Source: an uncultured Chitinophagaceae bacterium
GTDB taxonomy: Bacteria; Bacteroidota; Bacteroidia; Chitinophagales; Chitinophagaceae
Assembly (NCBI GenBank): GCA_937873715.1
Contig: CALMYJ010000031.1
Location: forward strand, 115,770-179,769
Reading direction: 5' to 3'
DNA length: 64,000 nucleotides
Shown: one piece after another, positions 25,935 to 32,979 of the stretch
How the letters are laid out: each line of letters opens with the position of its first letter
How positions within the stretch are numbered: the stretch's first letter is position 1
Position numbers and translations under genes: made by a program
The notes under the pieces: model-generated
Databases searched by the model: none
Seen by the model: only the letters and a program-made list of their open reading frames with translations
What the model was told of the DNA's origin: nothing

Positions 25935-26129
25935 ATGGGATTTATATGGCTGCTTATACTGCTGATGCTTTCACCACTTATATTAATGCTGGTGGGCTTT
26001 ATACTGTTGCTGAATAAAGATACAGCTACCCGTAAGCGGGGCCGCAACCTGCTGCTGGTGGGGCTGATACTTTTACTCATTGAAATTTTAATCGGGTATT
26101 CTGTTTGTTCTAATCTTAGTTTTCATTGA
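25935..26129 (+). CDS. Small two-helix membrane protein with C-terminal GYSxCS motif
   Basis: 64 residues from the ATG at 25935, 10 bases after the previous stop. A longer frame from 25881 would overlap the preceding gene and place charged residues before the first helix. Hydrophobic segments lie near 3-25 and 39-56. The end reads 'GYSVCSNLSFH', paralleling the preceding protein. Unknown family. It is last in the cluster; the palindrome at 26141 follows within 12 bases and could terminate transcription. Confidence 0.75.
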   Translation: MGFIWLLILLMLSPLILMLVGFILLLNKDTATRKRGRNLLLVGLILLLIEILIGYSVCSNLSFH

Positions 26130-26140
26130 TGGGGCATACA

Positions 26141-26170
26141 AACCTATAAGGTTTTTAAAACTTTATAGGT
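26141..26170. repeat. Palindromic repeat, copy 2 (right border of the radical SAM cluster)
   Basis: ACCTATAA and TTATAGGT form an 8-bp inverted repeat. The first 20 bases are identical to copy 1 at 22671-22690. It sits between convergent gene ends at 26129 and 26181, where a bidirectional terminator is expected. Confidence 0.8.
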
Positions 26171-26180
26171 CTCCTGTACT

Positions 26181-26855
26181 TCAAAGCATCTGCAATATCA
26201 AATTGGGGTCGGGGCAGTTGGCTAAGTATTTTTCTCTTTCTGTTTTAGTACATACGCCCGGGTAATCCCCTTTTTTTTCCTGCATGTCTATAATCACCTG
26301 GAAGTGCAGATGAGGCGGCCAGTTGCCGTTTTCGGCAGGCGGGCCAAAGCTGGCAAACTGTTGGCCACGGCTGATATATGCTCCTTCGTTGAGTGCAGCA
26401 ATATCCGGCAGACTAACGTGGCCGTATAGCGTATAAAAACTAATGCCATCCAGTTGGTGCAGCAGCACAATAGTAGCACCATAATCCCCAAAATTATTAT
26501 TGAAGCCGGTACTGTGTACCATGCCGCCAATAGGAGCATATACCGCTGTACCAGCCCTGCCCCATATATCGATGCCTAAGTGGATTGTTCTGGGTTCAGT
26601 ATTATTTGCTGTGGCATTAAAGTGGCTGCTCCGCTTGTATAATATCCGCTCTTCATTATACCCGCCAATGCCGTACTTGTAGGAGTTGTTCAACTTGCTG
26701 CTGATGTATTTTTCAAAAAGCGTTGTATCGGCAATCAGTGCTTCGGTAAGTTCAGTATTGGCAGCCGTAAAATCAAAATGATACAGTTTATCTGTAGCCG
26801 GGTTGTACTCCACCACCGGGTGAAAATCGTTTTTATATTTCAGCAGTACATTCAT
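26181..26855 (-). CDS. M23 family metallopeptidase without signal peptide
   Basis: 224 residues from the ATG at 26855, chosen because its ATGA overlaps the stop of the upstream gene; the longer frame would run 51 bases into it. The LytM/M23 fold is shown by 'RTIHLGIDIWG' (H-x3-D zinc ligands) and 'PPHLHFQV' (H-x-H), with 'TLYGHVS' between. M23 enzymes cleave peptidoglycan cross-bridges, but no signal peptide or membrane segment is visible here. It may act in the cytosol or be exported by another route. Translationally coupled to the YkgJ-type gene. Confidence 0.85.
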   Translation of the reverse strand: MNVLLKYKNDFHPVVEYNPATDKLYHFDFTAANTELTEALIADTTLFEKYISSKLNNSYKYGIGGYNEERILYKRSSHFNATANNTEPRTIHLGIDIWGRAGTAVYAPIGGMVHSTGFNNNFGDYGATIVLLHQLDGISFYTLYGHVSLPDIAALNEGAYISRGQQFASFGPPAENGNWPPHLHFQVIIDMQEKKGDYPGVCTKTEREKYLANCPDPNLILQML

Positions 26856-27340
26856 TTGTTTACTGTTTGTAACAGCCGCTCTAATACATAATACACAGCC
26901 GGGCAAAAGGTTGAGTTTTTAAGCGTAAGTTTTGGCCGCTTCAGCAATACATCTTCATCGGTGTAGGGGAAGCGCTGACAGTCGGATGGGCGTACGTCAT
27001 AAATGCTGCAATAATTATCGGCACCTAAAAACGCACAGGGCTGCTGCTGCATCACATAGTCTCCTTCTTCATCTAGCCTCAGGTATTGCTGTATCAAATC
27101 ACCCTCTTTCATTTTTAAGGATTTGGCTATGCGTTTAATATCCGGTATTTTAAACCGTGGCGAATAGCCCTTGCAACAATTGCCGCATTGCAGGCAGTTA
27201 ATTTTTTCAAAAGCTTCTTCATGCAGTTGCGGCAGTGCTTTTAATACAGCATTTTTATTGGCACGCTGCAAATAATTGCTGTATCGCTTTTGATGGTCGG
27301 CCGATTTTTTTTCCCAGTTATTTAATAAGGTTTCTGCCAT
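26852..27340 (-). CDS. YkgJ family Cys-cluster protein
   Basis: 162 residues from the ATG at 27340 ('MAETLLNNWEKKSADH'); an ATG 36 bases upstream is in frame but less like family starts. The motif 'CLQCGNCCKG' and the later 'PCAFLGADNYCSIYDVRPSDCQRFP' plus a final Cys in 'STFCPAV' are typical of the YkgJ/UPF0153 zinc or iron-sulfur cluster domain. Function unknown in general. First gene of a pair with the M23 peptidase. Confidence 0.88.
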   Translation of the reverse strand: MAETLLNNWEKKSADHQKRYSNYLQRANKNAVLKALPQLHEEAFEKINCLQCGNCCKGYSPRFKIPDIKRIAKSLKMKEGDLIQQYLRLDEEGDYVMQQQPCAFLGADNYCSIYDVRPSDCQRFPYTDEDVLLKRPKLTLKNSTFCPAVYYVLERLLQTVNK

Positions 27341-27447
27341 AAAAATTATCCCGGCTAATTGCTGTACATAGTGCAAGGTAAGTTGTATGCTGCAACAGGC
27401 CGTTAAAACTTGCCCGGATAAAATAGTTACTGTTGCAGCTTTTGGTA

Positions 27448-27927
27448 CTATGGCGTGGTGGCCCCAATCATTTTTTTGATGATAACAATTTGCCCCAGGT
27501 GGTAGTGGGTGTGTTCAATAATACCCTGCAGGTTCCGGAAGTAACTGCCATATTTTTCCTGTTCAAAATTTTCCTGCAGTTTTTCGTCGGGCATATTTTC
27601 AACCAGGCGGGCAAAAGCTTCAGCATCGGCAAAGGTTTTTTGCAATAGCTTTTCCCAGTCTTCGGGGCCCCGTAGCGGCGGTAAAAGAAAGCTGTATGTA
27701 TCGTGTGCCTGCAGCGGATGCCCCTGCAGCACTTTTAGTACCTCACTCACATAGTAATTAATATGAAAAACCAGTGCAGCAATACTGTTACAGTGCTGCA
27801 CTGTGGTGGTGGCCATTTTCCAGTCCACCCCGGCTAAGGTATCCTGCAGGTTTACCGATGTCCAGTTGCCACCAGTATGAACCTGTCTAAAATGTTGTGC
27901 AATTTGTTTGGTGGTCGTTGTGTTCAT
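27448..27927 (-). CDS. DinB family protein
   Basis: 159 residues. Four-helix DinB fold: 'IAALVFHINYYVSEVL' carries the first metal His and 'IIEHTHYHLGQIVIIKKM' the H-x3-H pair. The family includes thiol transferases and metal-binding proteins of unknown reaction. It is predicted cytoplasmic. It lies 20 bases downstream of scpA on the same strand and may be co-transcribed with it. Confidence 0.85.
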   Translation of the reverse strand: MNTTTTKQIAQHFRQVHTGGNWTSVNLQDTLAGVDWKMATTTVQHCNSIAALVFHINYYVSEVLKVLQGHPLQAHDTYSFLLPPLRGPEDWEKLLQKTFADAEAFARLVENMPDEKLQENFEQEKYGSYFRNLQGIIEHTHYHLGQIVIIKKMIGATTP

Positions 27928-27947
27928 GCAACGCTAAAAAAATGAAC

Positions 27948-28739
27948 TTATGTTCCAGGTTCCGGTTGCAGGGTTTCTGCTGTTTCAGCCTCCCGGTTTT
28001 CGTTGTATTCAATAATAAAATTATTGCGGCCTTCGCCAACGATGAGCGACATAAAGCGAAGTTGAACCAGCTCCAGCAGGCTTAAAAAAAGAAATATGGC
28101 GTGGATGCGGTTTTCGCATACTTCAAATACTTTTTCGAAGGATACCGTTTTTTCCCTGCGGCAAAAATCGAGCATATACTCCCTGCTGCCTTCCATGGTG
28201 TAATCGTATTGCACCACGGTGTGTACCGGTTTGTTATTTTTTTCCTGCAGGCGCAATATTACTTTTTCAAAAGCCTTCATCAGGCGGAAAAGCGTTACCG
28301 TTTGTATCTCGGTGCCTTCACCGGCTTCTTCCCCAATTTTTACCAGTTCTTTTTGCAGGTTGCCTCTTTTAAACATCTGCATCCTTATCTCTTCCATTTC
28401 TGCCAGGCGCAGTGAGGCTTCTTTGAATTTTTTATACTCCAGTATTTTATTCACCAGTTCCTGCCGGGGGTCTATTTCGTTGCCCTGCTCATCCAGTTCT
28501 TTACGGGGCAGCAGCAGCTTGGCTTTTATCCGCATCAGGGTGCTGATGAATAAAATAAACTCACTGCTCAGTTCAATATTCAGTTTTTCCGACTGGTGTA
28601 TAAAGTCTAAAAAATCGTTGGTGATTTTAGTGATGGGGATATTGTAAATATCCAGTTCGTCCCGTTCTATAAAAAACAACAAGAGGTCGAAGGGGCCTTC
28701 AAACTGGTCTAACTTTATCTGGTAGGTTGCATTGGTCAT
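27948..28739 (-). CDS. scpA: Segregation and condensation protein A (ScpA)
   Basis: 263 residues. ScpA is the kleisin that with ScpB and SMC compacts and segregates chromosomes. The N-terminus 'YQIKLDQFEGPFDLLLFFIERDELDIYNIPI' is diagnostic, and 'FILFISTLMRIKAKLLLPRKE' follows. The C-terminal winged helix is present ('AIFLFLSLLELVQLRFM'). scpB and smc are not in the window. Confidence 0.95.
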   Translation of the reverse strand: MTNATYQIKLDQFEGPFDLLLFFIERDELDIYNIPITKITNDFLDFIHQSEKLNIELSSEFILFISTLMRIKAKLLLPRKELDEQGNEIDPRQELVNKILEYKKFKEASLRLAEMEEIRMQMFKRGNLQKELVKIGEEAGEGTEIQTVTLFRLMKAFEKVILRLQEKNNKPVHTVVQYDYTMEGSREYMLDFCRREKTVSFEKVFEVCENRIHAIFLFLSLLELVQLRFMSLIVGEGRNNFIIEYNENREAETAETLQPEPGT

Positions 28740-28807
28740 ACTGCTGCTAATTAGTACACCTGCCGCAAAAGGGCAGGCAGCAAATGTATCGATTAGTTAA
28801 GAGAGTA

Positions 28808-29809
28808 TCAGAGCCGGGTGCTAAGGCCGATGCCAAATGTGGATAAAACCTGTAAACCTAATGCCTGTGCCGGTTTGTTGGGGTTGGCTATATCATCATC
28901 ATACAGCATATCCAGTGCATAGGATACATTAAGGAACTTGTTGATTTTAAACCGGAACTGGTTGGTCCAAAAGATATCGGGGCGGTTGCGGCCGCTTACA
29001 TTATTATTATTGCGGATATAGCTGAAGTAAAAATCAAACTTGCCATAATAATCCACATTTTTCAATACTTCTTTTTTGGCCGTAAGGGTAACAAAAGTGC
29101 CTACTTCGCCACGGTTGGGTGAGGCGGGGTTGATGCCGTAAAATTTTGCCAGTGGTGTTTCAATTTTATCATTAAAAATACCGCCCTGGGCCAGGTAGCT
29201 GTAGGGGCCATTGCTTACAACTGTCCATCTAACGGCAAGGGGTGAGCTAAACATCGAAAACCAGTTGTTGGGCCTCCAGTCGATACCCGGGGTAACAACA
29301 ATATAAGCTGGTGCAAAAAAACCGGAGTTGCGGCGTTTTTCGGTAGTGCCAAAATAATTGTACTGGTAACCACTGGCTAATTGGGAGCGTAACTGCCCCA
29401 GCATGCCCACCCAGGCTTTGTTCCATTTTTTGGGGCGCCAGGTGTATTTGCTGATGATGTCGAGCCGGTCGTTTATTTTACGCAGGCCAAGGGTGCTGGT
29501 ATTTACAAGGCCATAATTTACATCCAGCGTATTGTGCCAGGAGCGGCGGCCCCACTGGCGGTTGGCAAAGGCATGAATGGAAAATATGCCGGATAATGTA
29601 AACTCATCGCCACCGGTACTCATCCAGTTACTATTACCAATTTGGCTGAGTGCTGCATTCAGGGAGATGCTTTTTGTCCACTCTTTAATTTTGGTGGTCG
29701 TTGCTGAAGTGTCGGCAAGCGATTTATTTGCAGCAGTATCCTGCGCCTGTATGGATATCAGTAATACGGTACACACCGTAGTACAAAAAACAACTTTCTT
29801 CATCTGCAT
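28808..29809 (-). CDS. DUF3078 family outer-membrane beta-barrel-like protein, copy A
   Basis: 333 residues with a signal peptide; the start could also be the second Met two codons in. Repeated patterns of aromatic/polar alternation ('GRRSWHNTLDVNYGLV', 'KINDRLDIISKYTWRP', 'LNVSYALDMLYDDDI') and a C-terminus ending in 'STRL' suggest a beta-barrel inserted in the outer membrane. DUF3078 proteins are common in Bacteroidota and uncharacterised. A second, diverged copy lies immediately upstream. Confidence 0.85.
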   Translation of the reverse strand: MQMKKVVFCTTVCTVLLISIQAQDTAANKSLADTSATTTKIKEWTKSISLNAALSQIGNSNWMSTGGDEFTLSGIFSIHAFANRQWGRRSWHNTLDVNYGLVNTSTLGLRKINDRLDIISKYTWRPKKWNKAWVGMLGQLRSQLASGYQYNYFGTTEKRRNSGFFAPAYIVVTPGIDWRPNNWFSMFSSPLAVRWTVVSNGPYSYLAQGGIFNDKIETPLAKFYGINPASPNRGEVGTFVTLTAKKEVLKNVDYYGKFDFYFSYIRNNNNVSGRNRPDIFWTNQFRFKINKFLNVSYALDMLYDDDIANPNKPAQALGLQVLSTFGIGLSTRL

Positions 29810-29889
29810 GTAAGCCTGGTAATAGTTAAAGGGAGTGACTGCTGAACCAATCCTTGCGAAAATAAGTTTATTTTTTTACACCTTTTAAA

Positions 29890-30780
29890 TTACAGTTTTA
29901 CGGTAAGCCCAATGCCTAGTATTTGTTTCAATTGTATTCTCGAAATAATGTCTTCATCATAAATCATATCCATACTAAAAGTGGTAGCCAGCCATTTGTT
30001 GAATTTGAGTGCAACCAGGTTGGTAAAAAACACATCAATATTTTGCGGATTGCGTTTGTAATTGCTGAACAAATCGAGCCTGCCGGTATAGGCAATCCAG
30101 GGGGCAATTTGTTTGCTGTATTTAGCGGTCATATAAGCGCCTATTTCATTATAAGTTTTGGTTTGTGCGGCTACGCCAAATTTATCTTCATCAAAAAAAT
30201 CATTGTCGTTTTTTAATATCCACCGGTTGGTGATGGGCGAAATAAAAATGGATAACTCCTTGTTGGGTCTGAAATCGAGCCCCAGCGAAACCAGTACTTT
30301 ACCCGGTGCCAGCCAGTTGGATATTTTGGTATCGGTACTGTAATCGTAACCGGCAAGGGCCTGGCTGTTGAAGTTGGCTAATATGGCGGCAAAAAGTTTT
30401 TCATGCATTTGGCGGCCATATTTGCTGGTAAGGTCAATGCGGTCGTCAATTTTTCGAAACTTACCAAAGCTGCTGGCATTTTGAAAACCCAGTGCCAGGT
30501 CAATAAAATTATCCCAGGTATTTTTATCTTTTTTATAATTAAGGGTATAGTTAAATATGCCATTAATACCTACGATGCTTTGTTCGCCACCGGCGGCCCA
30601 GTTGCTCAGGCTGCCCTGGTTGAAGTTGATGATAAAAGTGCCGCCTTTTTTCCAGCCGGAGGAGTCGAGGCTTTTAATTTCTTTACTGGTTGAATTTTTT
30701 AGTTCCTGTATAGTAGCGTCCTGGGCATAGGTAGTAATAAGGCAATAGCAGGCGGATAAGGTTGCCAGTAGTTTTCTCAT
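29890..30780 (-). CDS. DUF3078 family outer-membrane beta-barrel-like protein, copy B
   Basis: 296 residues from the ATG at 30780, which starts a good signal peptide ('MRKLLATLSACYCLITTYAQ'); a longer frame begins inside the mscL terminator hairpin and is rejected. It shares with copy A the family blocks 'LSNWAAGGEQSIVGINGIF', 'KNTWDNFIDLALGFQN', 'KIDDRIDLTSKYG' and 'STDTKISNWLAPGKVLVSLGLDFRPN'. The C-terminus ends 'GLTVKL', again barrel-like. Probably an old tandem duplication. Confidence 0.85.
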   Translation of the reverse strand: MRKLLATLSACYCLITTYAQDATIQELKNSTSKEIKSLDSSGWKKGGTFIINFNQGSLSNWAAGGEQSIVGINGIFNYTLNYKKDKNTWDNFIDLALGFQNASSFGKFRKIDDRIDLTSKYGRQMHEKLFAAILANFNSQALAGYDYSTDTKISNWLAPGKVLVSLGLDFRPNKELSIFISPITNRWILKNDNDFFDEDKFGVAAQTKTYNEIGAYMTAKYSKQIAPWIAYTGRLDLFSNYKRNPQNIDVFFTNLVALKFNKWLATTFSMDMIYDEDIISRIQLKQILGIGLTVKL

Positions 30781-30796
30781 ATTGTGTTGTTTGTAA

Positions 30797-30826
30797 TAAA
30801 AAAGCATTGCTCTTTTGGAGCAATGC
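30797..30826 (-). terminator. Intrinsic terminator of mscL
   Basis: A perfect 9-bp stem (30818-30826 with 30804-30812) and a 5-nt loop, followed on the minus strand by a run of Ts. Confidence 0.88.
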
Positions 30827-30849
30827 CGCAATATTAGGTAAAGTTGGTA

Positions 30850-31221
30850 TTATTTTTTTAGGGCATCTCTTATTTCTGCCAGTAATTTATCGGTGCTGGA
30901 TGGTTCGGCAGGTGCTGGTGGAGGAGCTTCGGTTTTCATTTTATTCATGCCTTTTACCAGCAAAAACAGCACAAAGGCAATAAAAATGAATTTGATTACA
31001 GCCGCCAGGAATTTACCGTACTTAACAGCTCCCCAGGCCAGGTGGTCAATATCGGCCACGCCGGCGGCTTTAATAGCCGGGTTAAGCAGCAGTGGTGTAA
31101 TTACATCATCTACCAGCGAGCCTACAATAGCCCCAAATGCGCCGCCAATAACTACGGCAACGGCAAGGTCAATCACATTGCCCTTAATGGCAAAATCTTT
31201 AAATTCTTTAAGGAATCCCAT
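30850..31221 (-). CDS. mscL: Large-conductance mechanosensitive channel MscL
   Basis: 123 residues. Begins 'MGFLKEFKDFAIKGNVIDLAVAVVIGGAFGAIV', the MscL signature covering the amphipathic N-helix and the Gly/Ala-rich pore helix TM1. TM2 ('FIFIAFVLFLLVKGMNK') and a Pro-rich linker leading to the C-terminal helical bundle follow. MscL opens under membrane tension to release solutes during hypo-osmotic shock. Single gene with its own terminator, divergent from the EamA gene. Confidence 0.97.
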   Translation of the reverse strand: MGFLKEFKDFAIKGNVIDLAVAVVIGGAFGAIVGSLVDDVITPLLLNPAIKAAGVADIDHLAWGAVKYGKFLAAVIKFIFIAFVLFLLVKGMNKMKTEAPPPAPAEPSSTDKLLAEIRDALKK

Positions 31222-31395
31222 AACTGATGTTGTTTTTGTTTTGAGTAATATTTCCTGTTGTGGAAAGCGTATGCTATAAATGTATAGCTAAAAAATTATT
31301 CGCCACAGATATTTACAGGCTATGTTTCCACAATGCTGTTTATAAATTATACCACCGGTAAATGTTATACCAGCTAATACAACCAACTTTGCGGC

Positions 31396-32274
31396 GTGAA
31401 TAAAAATGCTTTAAACTGGTTGTTGTTTGTTGGGCTATCTATTATTTGGGGCAGCAGTTTTATTTTAATGAAGCTTGGTTTGGAGCATGGCCTCAGTGCT
31501 TACCAGGTAGCGGCCCTGCGTATTGCTTTGGCCGGGCTGGTATTACTGCCTGTGGCCATCCGCACATTCAGGCTGGTGCCGCTGCAAAAAATTCCGCTCA
31601 TCATACTGTCGGGTACTTTAGGCAGCCTGCTGCCGGCATTTTTATTTTGCGTGGCTGAAGAAAAAATCGACAGTGCCCTGGCCGGAACCCTCAATGCCCT
31701 CACCCCCATATTTGTGCTGGTTACCGGCGCATTATTTTTCCACAGCCATGTGGCTAAGCATAAAGTAACCGGGATATGCATTGCTTTTGCCGGCATGGTG
31801 CTGCTGCTCATTAGCCGGGGTGGGCTGCAAAAAGAACTGCATATCGGATACACCATGCTGGTAGTGCTGGCTACGGCTTTGTATGGGTTTAATGTAAACA
31901 TGGTATCTAAGTACCTGCTGGGGATATCCTCATTGCAACTTACCGCAATAGCTATGGTGGGCAATGCTATACCGGCAACACTTATATTAATCATTACCGG
32001 TTTTTTCCGGCTGCCTTTTAAGAATACTTCTATACTCATTGCCACCGGCGCATCGGCGCTATTGGGTGTGCTGGGTACGGCTGTTGCTACCGTAATGTTT
32101 TATGCCCTGGTAAAAAGAGCCAGCGCCGTATTTGCTACTATGGTTACCTATGGTATCCCCTTTGTAGCCATAGGCTGGGGCCTGTATTTTGGCGAAGATG
32201 TGGGCTGGAGCGAAATACTATCCCTGGTAGTTATCTTAACCGGGGTGTACTGGGCCAACAGGAGACATGTATAA
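31396..32274 (+). CDS. EamA (DMT) family transporter
   Basis: 292 residues from a GTG at 31396; the first in-frame ATG would cut into the first helix. Ten membrane segments in two repeats of five, with 'IIWGSSFILMKLGLEHGLSAYQVAALRIALAGLVLL' as the EamA opening. Members export amino acids, sugars, nucleobases or lipids; the substrate is not predictable. An AACTTTG element ends only 5 bases before the GTG, hinting at a leaderless transcript. Confidence 0.88.
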   Translation: MNKNALNWLLFVGLSIIWGSSFILMKLGLEHGLSAYQVAALRIALAGLVLLPVAIRTFRLVPLQKIPLIILSGTLGSLLPAFLFCVAEEKIDSALAGTLNALTPIFVLVTGALFFHSHVAKHKVTGICIAFAGMVLLLISRGGLQKELHIGYTMLVVLATALYGFNVNMVSKYLLGISSLQLTAIAMVGNAIPATLILIITGFFRLPFKNTSILIATGASALLGVLGTAVATVMFYALVKRASAVFATMVTYGIPFVAIGWGLYFGEDVGWSEILSLVVILTGVYWANRRHV

Positions 32275-32302
32275 AAAACCCTGCCGGTTCAGGGCAGGGT
32301 TT
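32272..32302. terminator. Bidirectional terminator between the convergent EamA and proline-rich genes
   Basis: AAACCCTGCC pairs with GGCAGGGTTT (10 bp) around a 7-nt loop. T/A runs flank both sides. Confidence 0.8.
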
Positions 32303-32308
32303 ACAATA

Positions 32309-32611
32309 TTATACTGCCTCTTGAACAACTTTCTTTTTAGCTGGTTTCTTAGGAGCCTTGGGTGTATGCGGAGTTTGAGGCGTAGCTGCAGGCTCAAATT
32401 TTACCGGGGCAATTTCCGGTGGCGGCGGTGGTGCCGGAGGGGGAGGGGGTGGTATTTCTTTTACCAATTCTGGCGGTGCTGGTGCAAGTGCCACTTCTGT
32501 GGTTGTTTCGGGAATGGGCGGCGGCGGCGGTGTTTTTTTACTTTTGCTGTGTTGTGCGCTTAGGCTGGCTGCTAGTAGCAATACCAGCGGCAACAGGATG
32601 ATTTTTTTCAT
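32309..32611 (-). CDS. Small secreted proline-rich protein
   Basis: 100 residues. Signal peptide ending at 'LSAQH', then low-complexity proline stretches and a Lys/Pro-rich tail ('KAPKKPAKKK'). No folded domain is visible, so it may be an extended periplasmic linker or a cell-wall-associated peptide. The reverse strand is also open but reads as Arg/Cys/Phe-rich nonsense. Unknown function; reality supported by the signal peptide, the start near an expected promoter gap, and the shared terminator at 32272. Confidence 0.65.
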   Translation of the reverse strand: MKKIILLPLVLLLAASLSAQHSKSKKTPPPPPIPETTTEVALAPAPPELVKEIPPPPPPAPPPPPEIAPVKFEPAATPQTPHTPKAPKKPAKKKVVQEAV

Positions 32612-32654
32612 ATTACAATGTTTGTACTGGGATGCTGTGGCACCGGTATTCCAT

Positions 32655-32692
32655 AAAAAAATCCCGCCGGAGTAAAGTGGCGGGACTTTTTT
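32655..32692. terminator. Bidirectional hairpin terminator adjoining the structured RNA
   Basis: TCCCGCC (32662-32668) and GGCGGGA (32679-32685) form a 7-bp stem. Seven Ts follow on the minus strand and six on the plus strand. Confidence 0.8.
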
Positions 32693-32695
32693 GCG

Positions 32696-32857
32696 ATCGG
32701 TTTTGGTAAACGGTGATACTGAAATAATCAGCGCTTTTCAACAGCAATTAAAAAGGGCAGGGCTTTTAAAATGTAACGGTAAGCTAAAAACAAAAGCACC
32801 TTTAAGGTTGAAAAGCGCAAATCGCCGTATCAACACCATCGAATGACAAAAACCGAT
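32696..32857 (-). ncRNA. Candidate rod-shaped non-coding RNA (6S-like)
   Basis: The 368-base gap upstream of gldF contains nested inverted repeats sharing one centre: 32696-32707 with 32846-32857 (11 of 12 paired), 32712-32719 with 32827-32837 (8 pairs, a 3-base bulge), 32731-32742 with 32807-32818 (12 of 12), and a weaker apical stem near 32752-32766 with 32792-32803. Together they make one long rod with internal bulges, the architecture of 6S RNA, which binds RNA polymerase. Read on the minus strand, a terminator stands 4 bases past its 3' side, which favours that strand. No protein frame explains it. Strand and identity are not proven; no promoter element was found. Confidence 0.5.
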
Positions 32858-32979
32858 ACGGATATGCTGCACCGGGCATTAAAATTTTTATCACAAACTG
32901 TGGAATAGTTTAATGGCTGCTGGTTGCCAAAGTTTTATAAGCCGGTAAATAGTAAATTGCAGCAATTTTAAAATTCCGC

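Noticed and set aside
22671..26170. Transposon carrying the radical SAM cluster
   Set aside because: No transposase or recombinase lies between the palindromes and no target-site duplication is evident; kept only as a possible cassette.
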